The notes below the pieces were generated by a model, which saw only the letters and a program-made list of their open reading frames with translations, searched no databases and was not told the origin of the DNA. The translations under genes were made by a program, and so were the position numbers. From Oryza sativa Japonica Group (Eukaryota > Streptophyta > Magnoliopsida > Poales > Poaceae), in assembly GCF_034140825.1 (NCBI RefSeq), contig NC_089035.1, forward strand, positions 36,119,501 to 36,183,500: a stretch of DNA of 64,000 bases, read 5' to 3'. Position 1 is the stretch's first letter, and the number at the start of each line of letters is the position of its first letter. This document shows, piece by piece, positions 55,675-64,000 of the stretch.

Positions 55675-56420
55675 TTCGTTTGGAACAAATAAATTAATTT
55701 AGATGAAATTTTAAAGATAGGATTTCTATAGAAATAATTCCTATGTGGTCATTTGAAATGAAACTAGGAATGGCTCTCCTAAACCCCTTTAAAATTCTTT
55801 AGGATTACCTCAAACCATAGAAATTTTGGTGGATTTTTGACATAAATTCGAACCTTCTGGAAAAAAAATTCCTTTGTGTCTATCTCTTTTCTGATTCCTA
55901 TATTTATCCTGTGTTTCATCCAAAAGGTCTTTTTCGCAGGTTTTTTTGTGTGTTTTTCTATTATAGGATTTAAGATGGGCTCAAAGGCACTTCAATCCTA
56001 CTAGTGTTTTTTTTCTACCACCCCGTGTTTTAAAAATCCTGCGTTTTAAAGTAGTTCTAAGGGCCCCTTTGATTTGTAAGAAAAGTATAAGAAATTTGGA
56101 AGATTTTAATCCTATGGGAAAAAAATTCCTATGGAAACCATATCGTATCATATCATATACTTTGAAATTCCTATGGAATAAATAATCCTATAGAGATTTT
56201 GGAGGAAAGTTAGTAAGAGGTTCAATTTCTTGGAAAAATTCTTTTGAGCCTATCTCTCTAATCTGATTCTTACGTTTTTCCAGCGGTCCAATCAAATGGT
56301 CATTCCTGTGTTTTTTTTATGTATTTTTCAATTTTCTGTTTTACGCTTGTATTCCTATCATAATGCTGTGTTTTTCCTATTTTTTTTTATTTTTTCATTG
56401 CTGGGATTTAAAGGTGCCTA
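55675..56420. mobile_element. Pair of related MITE-like elements, GATTCCTAT(G)-rich
   Basis: Two neighbouring segments (about 55675-56050 and 56060-56420) share a layout: GGGGTTCGTTTGGAAC- or GGGCCCCTTTGATTTG-type starts, internal AAAATTCCTATGGAA / AAAAATTCCTTTG(T/A) blocks, TATCTCT(T/A)(T/A)TCTGATTC(C/T)TA and a GGATTTAA(G/A) block near the end. The second is the better preserved. They look like two copies of one non-autonomous family. I could not find target duplications. Confidence 0.45.
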
Positions 56421-56910
56421 AAATATTTCAAATCCTTGCATGAGTGTGATGTGACATGCCGAGGGATGTGTGTGCGTGTGCAGGTATAATATAAAAGAAA
56501 ATGTCAACATTGTAGCCGGACCCGCGGAGACAGCGTCGAGCCACTCGAGCGGCATGGAAGGGCAAACCGTACGCTGGAGCAAGGAGGCTATCTAGACAAG
56601 TCTGGCAGCTATAGCAAGCTAGCCGGTCCTGATGAATCGAGGAATACCAGCCTACTGCCTTTGCCTAGAAATAATTTTAACTCCCTAAAACATCAAATCG
56701 GCCGCTGCGTGACATAGCATCAGTCCTGCCAAAATCTTTGCCTCTGATCACACGGGTGGACGTCGCCATCCTCGTTAATGAAGCCCTTTATTCCCGCACA
56801 GCCCAATCCCTGCAGCCTGCAGGCATGATGCAAGGCGTACCAGCGGACAGCAGATACACAGGGGGATGCAAAGGCCGGATTCAGCTAGCGCTCGTATTTT
56901 AACTCGGGCC

Positions 56911-57266
56911 GAGTTTAGAACCTGTTTGATTGGTGAAATAAAAATTTTTAGTAGTCACATCGAATGTTTGACCGGATGTTGGAAGGGGTTTTCAGAAATG
57001 ATTGAAAAAACTAATTTCATAACTCGCCTGGAAACCGTGAGACGAATCTTTTGAGCCTAATTAAACCATCATTAGCACATGTGGGTTACTGTAGCACTTA
57101 TGACTAATCATGGTCTAATTAGGCTCAAAAGATTCGTCTCGCGATTTACATGCAAACTGTGTAATTAGTTTTTCATTTTATCTATATTTAATGCTACGTA
57201 TATATGTCTAAAGATTCGATGTGATTTTTTTTTGGAAAAAGTTTTTAGGGAACTAAATAAGACCTT
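56911..57266. mobile_element. GAGACGAATCTTTT-family MITE
   Basis: About 355 bp with GAGTTTAGAACCTGTTTGAT at the left, GTCACATCGAATGTTTGACC, the central inverted pair GAGACGAATCTTTTGAGCCT / AGGCTCAAAAGATTCGTCTC, and GGGAACTAAATAAGACC at the right. The central inverted pair is perfect, so this is the best preserved of the window's copies. Confidence 0.7.
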
Positions 57267-57545
57267 AGTTCCAAATTTTTTCTTCAAACTTCCAACTTTT
57301 CCATCACATCAAAACTTTCCTACACACATAAACTTCCAACTTTTCCGTCACATCGTTCCAATTTTAACCAAATTTCTAATTTTGACGTGAACTAAGCACA
57401 CCCAAAATTTCGGTATGCTTGGGTGTGCTTAGTTCACGCCAAAATTGGAAGTTTGGTTGAAATTGCAACAATGTGACGGAAAAGTTGAAAGTTTATGTGT
57501 GTAGGAAAGTTTTTATGTGATCGAAAAGTTGAAAGTTTGAAAAAA
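57267..57545. mobile_element. Two copies of the TTTAGTTC...CATCACATC MITE in opposite orientation
   Basis: Copy 1 (about 57267-57403) runs TTAGTTCCAAATTTTTTCTT ... ACGTGAACTAAGCACACCC. Copy 2 (about 57420-57545) starts GGGTGTGCTTAGTTCACGCC and reads the same family backwards, ending in GTTGAAAGTTTGAAAAA. They are separated by only 16 bp, so together they form a long inverted repeat. Confidence 0.65.
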
Positions 57546-58044
57546 ATTAATTATTGTAGCTACAGAGTTATATACAATCGTAGTTTGGTACTCGTAGTAC
57601 GATATTGGAAGGTTTTCTCGATAGGTCGATCAGCAAGAAATTATACCTTTACAGTCAGTACTATCTGCGTCTGGTTCGTGGTCGTCCGCAATGACACCGT
57701 CGTCGGCTTGCCGCGCTAGGACGAGCGCAGGTGTGTTGGGAGTCTAATTTACAAAATTCCAATGATTTAGAATGATCACTTCTATTTAATGTCAAATTTA
57801 TTAATCTACTGTCATGAGGATGAAGTCATTGTAATCGGTCATTTTAATTTACTTGCTGCCGTTCTTCCTTTTCTCTTCTTCCTAATCTTTCGGTTGCCTT
57901 CTTCTCTTGGTTCTTGCTGACGTAGGAGAAGTAGAGTGCGTCAACATCTCTTTTGATAATTTTTTGATCACCTCACGATTAGCGTCGGTCGATTGGACGA
58001 CTTAGCTTTTAGGGTTTTAACATTGAGAGAGTTTGAGAGTCCCC
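57546..58044. other. Intergenic segment between repeats
   Basis: No gene or clear repeat boundary seen. It separates the MITE cluster ending at 57545 from the foldback element at 58045. Confidence 0.35.
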
Positions 58045-58523
58045 GCGAATTAAATTTCAAAATATACCGTTTATTTAATTTTTTTAAGGAATATTTGGGA
58101 TGAAAATTTTTTTTTTGCGAAAATATACCGTCGATCTCGCACAATCATTGCGCGAAAATAACGGATGCGTGACGTCGCAGGCGGTATCGCGTGGGCTATG
58201 TGCGAGACCGCGCGGTCTTACGAAATGAAAGAGCGAGGTCTTGCTGAAACAGTCTGCGACAGTATTAACCGGCTCCATTTAATTAGTGATCAAGTACATA
58301 ATTAACTATTAGCTAATAATAATTAGTGATTAATTATCGTGCACGGTGCGGTCTCGTACTTTCAATGCGCAATACCGTCTGCAATGTCACATCCACGTCA
58401 TTTTCGCGCAACGGTTGTGCGAGATCGTGCGAGATCGACGTTATATTATCGCAAAAAAGTTTACATTCGAAATATTTTGAAAAAAAAAATAGATGAACAA
58501 TATATTTTTCAAATTTAATTCGC
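58045..58523. mobile_element. Foldback element with long inverted arms
   Basis: 479 bp with termini GCGAATTAAATTT at the left and its exact complement at the right. Arms of about 170-190 bp are inverted copies: GTCGATCTCGCACAAT...GCGCGAAAATAACG against GTCGATCTCGCACGAT...GCGCGAAAATGACG (complement). The loop holds AATTAGTGAT repeats. Flanking target duplications are not evident, so the superfamily (MULE or other) is open. The arms are unusually rich in CG dinucleotides for a repeat. Confidence 0.7.
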
Positions 58524-60552
58524 TTCCCTGCTACCTCTCCTCCGCTTTATTTATTTTGTAGGGATACTGGTAGAACTCAGGTGATTAATCTTCTGTTACC
58601 TAGGTTCGATTCTGTTTTACACTAATCATACAAAATAAAACTTTATCTTATATTTTTTTCTTAATATATAGGAAAGGCAACGATGGTTCTATCTTTTTTT
58701 TAATTATTTTTATCGGCAGTAGTGAACCCATAAATCAAGGCACCGGCGTGACAAGCACACGATCAAGCAGCAACGTCGTCGTCTCGCGGCCGCCCGACCG
58801 GCCGGCGCCGTGGCCTGGTGCGCGCGACGCGATTGCATTGCATGTGCACAACCGTACATGTGCGGCACCGGCCCGTGCAGCACGAATGCAGGATGCACCA
58901 CTGCACACGGCTAAGCTAAGCTGCGGGGGCAGGTAGGGGGCCAGATTTTCCATGTCGCTACTCCGTGCCAGTGCCACTGCAGCGTCGTCAGCGACTCTCA
59001 GGCGCGCGCGGCCACATCATATCATATCATATCATATCACGTCTCGTCTCGCTCTCGGTGCAGGCGGTCCTAGGCGCGCGCGCGCGCGCTCGTACGTACA
59101 CAGGCCGGAATGTCACATGGCAATCTCTTCACGGCGACGCGACGCGGTCGGTCCGTACGACGACGTTGCGCGCGTCCGGGTTCTCGCTGGCGAGCTGGGC
59201 CTGACAGAACTGACTGTTCAATGTGTTCATAGACTATTCTTTGTCACGGAAGAGAGCCGTGCCTCCGAGACGACCATAGCAAGTTCGGTGTGGAGTAGGA
59301 GTACTAGAACTAAAAGATCATCAGGTGTTCCAAATTGGAAATTGAGATTTTCCCAAAACGAAATTAAGATGAGGTCCGGAGTATAATAACGCATGGCAAA
59401 GCCCCTATAGCTAGACTCACTAAACATGCTCATTGCCGTCAGCTTTGTGACATCTTAAACACACAATCACCCACCCGGCCAGGAGTTTTTCCCATTTAAT
59501 GGAGAAGCTTGAAGCAATGAAATTGTTGGCGTCAAAAGTCTAAAATACATGCAGTCGTCAAAGAACCTGGATTAATTTGCAATGAGCAGATTTTTTTTTA
59601 AAAAATACTAACCGGTTTTCAGGCAAATCGACTAAGAAACTACTACTACTCTAGACATGAAGGAAAAAAATAAAAAAGATAGGTATTTCTAGTCGCCCCT
59701 AACCCGAAATATACATAGGGGCACCTAGGATCAGTGGCCTGGTATTAAATATATTTTAGAATAGATTTTGAGTGCCTCCAAATTTGTTAAAGTTCAGTTA
59801 TTTTATTCATCCGTTGGATGATAATACAATGGTTGCCAACACCTCCTAATTACACTTATTTAAACAAAGTCACTTCTTTAGATACATGGTTGAAAAATAT
59901 GTTACTCTAACCAGAAAAAAAATATAAAATTACATGAAATAAACTTATAGCTAATAAAAAGTTATAAAATTTACGTGCATTTTTTTTAACTTAGATTAAA
60001 TATAAAGTAAAAAAAATCATATATAACGACAAATTTGTAGTTAGATATATGCATTGTGGAATTATAGATGACTGAAAATGTATAACTCCTTAACCGTATG
60101 AAATCTATCAAATCCCTAATTAAAATAGAATTGCACATCATGTTCCAATCCAATTAACGTAAATTGATGGAGAGAAAAATATCACGTACTCTCCATTTAT
60201 CATATATAAGCATTTCTACTCTATCCGTTCTAAAATATAAACAACACTATCACCTTCTGGCAGTTCTAGCTACTTCCTACCTTACCAGTGTATTTTGAGG
60301 TAAATTACAAACACCCCCTTAATTAGCCGCCTCCGTTGCCTACTTGCCTCCGCCCTGCAGTGATCTGTCATGCATGGCTTGTCTCTGCCTCCCATCCTCT
60401 ATCTCCTCCTCTTTGCCTAGCCTCCATTTGTTTAAGCTGATCGAGGCGACCGCGCGATGTAACACGGCAAGGCATGCACGTACACGCGCGGACGAGAAGC
60501 TCTGACTCGTTGCAGGCTAGAATGCTACAGTACAGTAGATAGCTGGTACGTG
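58524..60552. other. Gene-poor segment with simple repeats
   Basis: Contains an (ATATC)n pentanucleotide array at about 59016-59039 and a (GC)n run at about 59073-59088. A GC-rich stretch at about 58740-59180 has frames on both strands without recognisable motifs. The remainder is AT-rich. Confidence 0.4.
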
Positions 60553-60556
60553 TTAA

Positions 60557-60708
60557 GACCGAGTTTAGTTCCAAACTTTTTCTTCAAACTTTTAATTTTT
60601 TTATCACATCTAAACTTTCTTACACACATAAACTTTCAACTTTTCTATCATATCTTTCCAATTTCAACCAAACTTCTAATTTTAACGTGAACTAAACACA
60701 CACTTAAT
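60557..60708. mobile_element. TTTAGTTC...CATCACATC MITE
   Basis: A single copy running GAGTTTAGTTCCAAACTTTT through TCTTACACACATAAACTTTC to ACGTGAACTAAACACACAC. Same family as the copies near 41.4-41.8 and 57.3-57.5 kb. Confidence 0.65.
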
Positions 60709-63480
60709 CTTCCAGAGGCCCGGAAGGTAGGAGTAGCTATATAGCCTATTGTTGCAAGCAGAGCCAATATATATAGAAGGAAATATATACCTGGTACGTA
60801 CGTACTCGTCGATATGGAAGCTAAGCTAAGCTACACCGCGAAGCGGCTGGGCACTGTTCATGCATGGCCATCGACCGAATAGAATAGAAAGTACACGTAC
60901 TTGTAGCCACTGTGTCACAGCGACTTCCATTTCCAAGAACTGTACTCGCGCACGCTCGGTTGGAAGCTTGTAGGCGTACGGTATCGGGCGCCTTCGATTC
61001 AACGATTTCCTCAAAGTGCTATAACATCCTTCCAATGATGATGATCAGAGATTTGGATGACTCGAGTCTTGTGCAACCATGCATGCGCATATATGCATGT
61101 GTCGTTAAGTTATAAGCTCGACAGTGAAATCCCATCTTGTTTGGAAGCCGAAGGTTTTCCAAAATTCGTTGAACTTTCTTAGGATAATTATGGAAGTGAT
61201 AATTCAGTGTGTTCAACTCTTTCGCGTTTATTATATTAAAAAATAGTTTTTTTTAAAAAAAATATGTGTTTCAAATCCCGCTAACTCTATTTGAATTAAT
61301 TTCTCTCAACGTATATATGTGTGGTTACCTATTATCCTAGTGATCACAGAGCCAGAAATTCTAAAATTTATAAGTAGGGAGGTGTTTGCTGCGGTCATAT
61401 ATAACTTGTCTCATACTCCTATTTGCTTAAACTATAATAAGCTAGCATTTGCTTAAGCAAAAATAATTTGAGTACGATGGTAATTCCCGATAGAAATGAA
61501 TGGAGGGATCGTCCAAAGTAATGCTTCCAAGAGTAGACCACGCTAATAAGTCCCATAAGCGCTCATGGAGCTTATATGACCCAATGACTGAAATATTTTT
61601 TTCAATGACAGCATCGGCTACGTACAGGGCTTCAAATATCCACCAAACACAAGTCTGTACAAGGTAAAACAACTGGAGTAGACAGAAGACTAGAGGTGAA
61701 GCTAGCTAGAAACGAATAAAGAGCCATTATTCTATGCTGTCTCTTTGCCACCATCTCCGGGGATGTGTTACCTCCCGGGTGGTCATGTGTACAAAGGGGT
61801 GAATGTGACACAGGTACCAATCATGTGATCATGTATTTCACAAAGGCACTCAATAAAAAGGGATTGTACGGCTTCCGAAGACCCTAGCTGGCTAGGCTTC
61901 TTTTCACCAAAAATATAGCGGGCTTTCGATCACTGGTACTGTATGAGTGCTAGTAAAAATTAAAGTCGAGATCTCTAGAGACTAGAGCTATCCCATCCAT
62001 GTACGTACCTCTTCATGAATTAAAGCATGTATTGTGAACTAACAATGTCAACATTATTCATGACCGAATCTGTTTATTTCATCTCTCGCTGTATAGTACA
62101 AATTAGGACTTTAATTTTGCAAAGTTGTAGATATATGTATTAATTAATTGTTTAAATGTTGTGATATTTTTCTTAAAAAATATAACCATTCAGTTGATAT
62201 TTAAGAACAAAAAACATGAATCTAAACGAGTGCACGTGCACTTGAGTAGGTACGGAGCACAATTTTTCTGCCCACTGCACTGATCATCAGAAATAACTAG
62301 GCCAATTACGAAAACATTGCCTACGTTTTTTTATTAATAGAAGAAGCCTTGCGTTGATCCTTTTTCAAACGTAATTAAACTCATCAATTTAAATTAATTA
62401 AACTCATCAATTTAAAATCAATTCAAACCCTGGTCTTAGGTGGGTTGACTGTAACCCTATTTTCTTCTTAATTGATTGGCAGAGTTCCTATCCCTTTTCT
62501 ATAAGAATTCAAAGCATCAAACTATGAGACTAGAGGGGGAAAATACAATAACAGTGCATGATGTATTTCTTAAGAGGGGACCGTCTATTGTCCAATATAA
62601 AAATTCAATCAAATTAAAAGAGTAGCCAGCTTACATCGGACTCATGTAAGATCGTAATCTAATATATATTTCCTGGTCCTATTACATAACCCATGATATC
62701 TTCATTGTACATTTTTGTCACGCTCTCGTCACCAATGAAGTCGCTAAAGGCCCCTTCTCTCTTCCCCACCTCTTCAGCAATACTCCCATGTGCCCCCCTT
62801 TTCTTCTTTGTCGGTGATTCGTCTTGTCGCACTTTTCCTGTCTGTAGTGGCTTATGCGACACACTCCCTCTACTACATACCTAAACATACTTGGTCTTTC
62901 TCACCTTCTAGTGGAATCTACCACTGCCTCATCCAGTTCAATTCATTGCTTGGAATAATATAACGACGCCCTTTAATTTCTCTGCTCACCTTTAGGTTTT
63001 AGCCATCTAGATCATCCCTACAAGCTCTAGACACACACTTCATGCTGTGTCTCTTCGATTGGCGTTTTTAATTTGTTGGTGTCAAGTCTTAGAGTATGAA
63101 TCTCAACACCAATTCTCTTATTTTTCCTCTTTATTAACCGATTTGGTTCAGTGATATCACTGAACCACCAAATCACTTACAAGATTGACCAAATCACTTA
63201 CAAGATTGGCCATGACGATGGTTAATCCAAATAACATATTGGCCCGGGTTCCAACTTCTACCCTCTTAGGGTAAGTTATGAGCACGAGAATTACAGAATC
63301 TAGGAACAAAGTAAATATCAAACCGTACTTGACAAAGCTTTATCGATCAAATATAAGAAGCTTTATCTGATAAAACTTCTTGTCCAGTTATAATTTGTAC
63401 TATACATGGTTAAAAAAGATCACGCGGAGTAACAGAACCATGCATCTATGTGCTTATACTCTCCCATGCGATTGTACGCG
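60709..63480. promoter_or_regulatory. Distal and proximal upstream region of LAX1
   Basis: 2.8 kb without a supported gene, immediately upstream of LAX1. It includes AT-rich DNA and two tandem copies of ACTCATCAATTTAAA at about 62380-62420. LAX1 is expressed at the boundary of new meristems, so this interval is where its proximal control elements should lie. I cannot point to individual sites. Confidence 0.4.
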
Positions 63481-63484
63481 CGCA

Positions 63485-63494
63485 GTATATATAT
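63485..63494 (+). promoter_or_regulatory. Putative LAX1 TATA box
   Basis: GCAGTATATATATGCATACC places a TATATATA core about 160 bp upstream of the LAX1 ATG. The interval downstream (ATAGCTCCAGGGGCTGAAAC region) would be the leader. Confidence 0.5.
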
Positions 63495-63648
63495 GCATAC
63501 CGCGCGTCTCCTCCCAGCAAGCGGAAATAGCTCCAGGGGCTGAAACAAACCCAGCACATTTGTGTTTGTACGCGCAGCTAGCTAGCCACGAGCGCGGATC
63601 CATCTCCTAGCTAGCGCACCATCTATGGATCCATACCACGACTAAAAC

Positions 63649-64000
63649 ATGCATGACCCACGCGGCTTCCCCATCCACCCGCAGCCGTACCACCTCCACC
63701 CCACGGCCGGCGGCCTCGGCGAGGGCAGGATGCGGGGCGGCGGGCGGCGGCGCCCCGGCGCCAAGCTCTCCACCGACCCGCAGAGCGTGGCGGCGCGGGA
63801 GCGGCGGCACCGGATCAGCGACCGCTTCCGCGTGCTCCGCAGCCTCGTGCCGGGCGGCAGCAAGATGGACACGGTGTCCATGCTGGAGCAGGCCATCCAC
63901 TACGTCAAGTTCCTCAAGGCGCAGGTCACCCTGCACCAGGCCGCGCTCGTGCAGCACGAGGAGGGCTGCCAGCACGCCGACGTCGCCGCGGCGTTCTCCG
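63649..64000 (+). CDS. LAX1: LAX PANICLE1 bHLH transcription factor (5' part, cut by window end)
   Basis: 117 codons from the ATG to the window edge, starting [18 protein letters not shown]. The bHLH domain covers residues 41-92. The basic region [20 protein letters not shown] leads into helix 1, a short loop ([10 protein letters not shown]) and helix 2 ([20 protein letters not shown]). The compact atypical basic region groups it with the HEC-like class VIII bHLHs. I recognise this sequence as rice LAX1, the regulator needed for axillary meristem and panicle branch formation, from the N-terminus and the domain together. An in-frame ATG codes for Met28; the upstream ATG is chosen because it gives the known N-terminus. 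The frame is open at the edge, so the C-terminal part is missing from view only because of the window. Confidence 0.93.
   Translation, partial: MHDPRGFPIHPQPYHLHPTAGGLGEGRMRGGGRRRPGAKLSTDPQSVAARERRHRISDRFRVLRSLVPGGSKMDTVSMLEQAIHYVKFLKAQVTLHQAALVQHEEGCQHADVAAAFS

Noticed and set aside
63607-63975. Minus-strand frame opposite LAX1
   Set aside because: Antisense shadow of the bHLH exon.

Overview
This is a plant nuclear window, and everything points to rice (Oryza sativa) chromosome 1, long arm. The coding exons are GC-rich with short AT-rich GT-AG introns. Rice-type MITEs (Stowaway, Tourist-like and others) are everywhere. The order malate dehydrogenase - YSL transporter - SUFB - NDA dehydrogenase - RING protein ... 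LAX PANICLE1 matches, from memory, the Os01g0829800-Os01g0831000 interval. The locus and species names are recalled, not searched. || Layout, left to right. About 1.35-1.75 kb: a small two-exon defensin-like cysteine-rich peptide gene (-). 2.6-3.8 kb: a DUF688-type protein (-). 4.5-6.9 kb: plastid NAD-malate dehydrogenase (+). 7.5-10.1 kb: Yellow Stripe-Like metal-chelate transporter, 6 exons (-). 11.2-13.9 kb: plastid Fe-S scaffold SUFB, 2 exons (-). It is divergently paired with an 8-exon NDA-type alternative NAD(P)H dehydrogenase (+, 14.4-18.3 kb), whose last intron appears to be GC-AG. 21.0-22.7 kb: RING E3 ligase with an N-terminal LxLxL motif (-). 24.3-28.7 kb: 8-exon HIT zinc-finger protein of the ZNHIT3 type (-), with a transposon carrying a cation/H+ exchanger fragment in intron 5. 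31.1-32.9 kb: 2OG-oxygenase-fold protein that has lost the iron-binding triad (-). 44.0-49.4 kb: TBL/DUF231 polysaccharide O-acetyltransferase (+) with a 3.3-kb last intron. 53.3-53.9 kb: ATL-type RING-H2 protein (-). 63.65 kb to the window end: the start of the bHLH gene LAX1 (+), cut off by the edge. || The most transposon-dense part is 29-43 kb. I could delimit five Mutator-like (MULE) elements there by exact 9-bp target duplications: 29064-30316, 34622-35746, 35798-36499, 36627-38048 and 42394-42936. At least one holds a unique ORF between long terminal inverted repeats (Pack-MULE candidate). A further long-inverted-repeat element at about 25.17-26.06 kb carries the CHX fragment. Stowaway elements with TA target sites lie at 23.8, 30.6 (a back-to-back pair), 48.1 and 48.7 kb. 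The about 9.8-kb gene-poor interval between the ATL gene and LAX1 is MITE-rich and should hold distal LAX1 regulatory DNA. || Functionally, the left 18 kb groups organelle redox and iron genes: plastid malate valve, metal-chelate transport, Fe-S assembly and alternative respiratory/peroxisomal NAD(P)H oxidation. This is most simply conserved gene order, not an operon-like unit. I found no rRNA, CRISPR or clear tRNA gene, and no virus-derived element that I could support.
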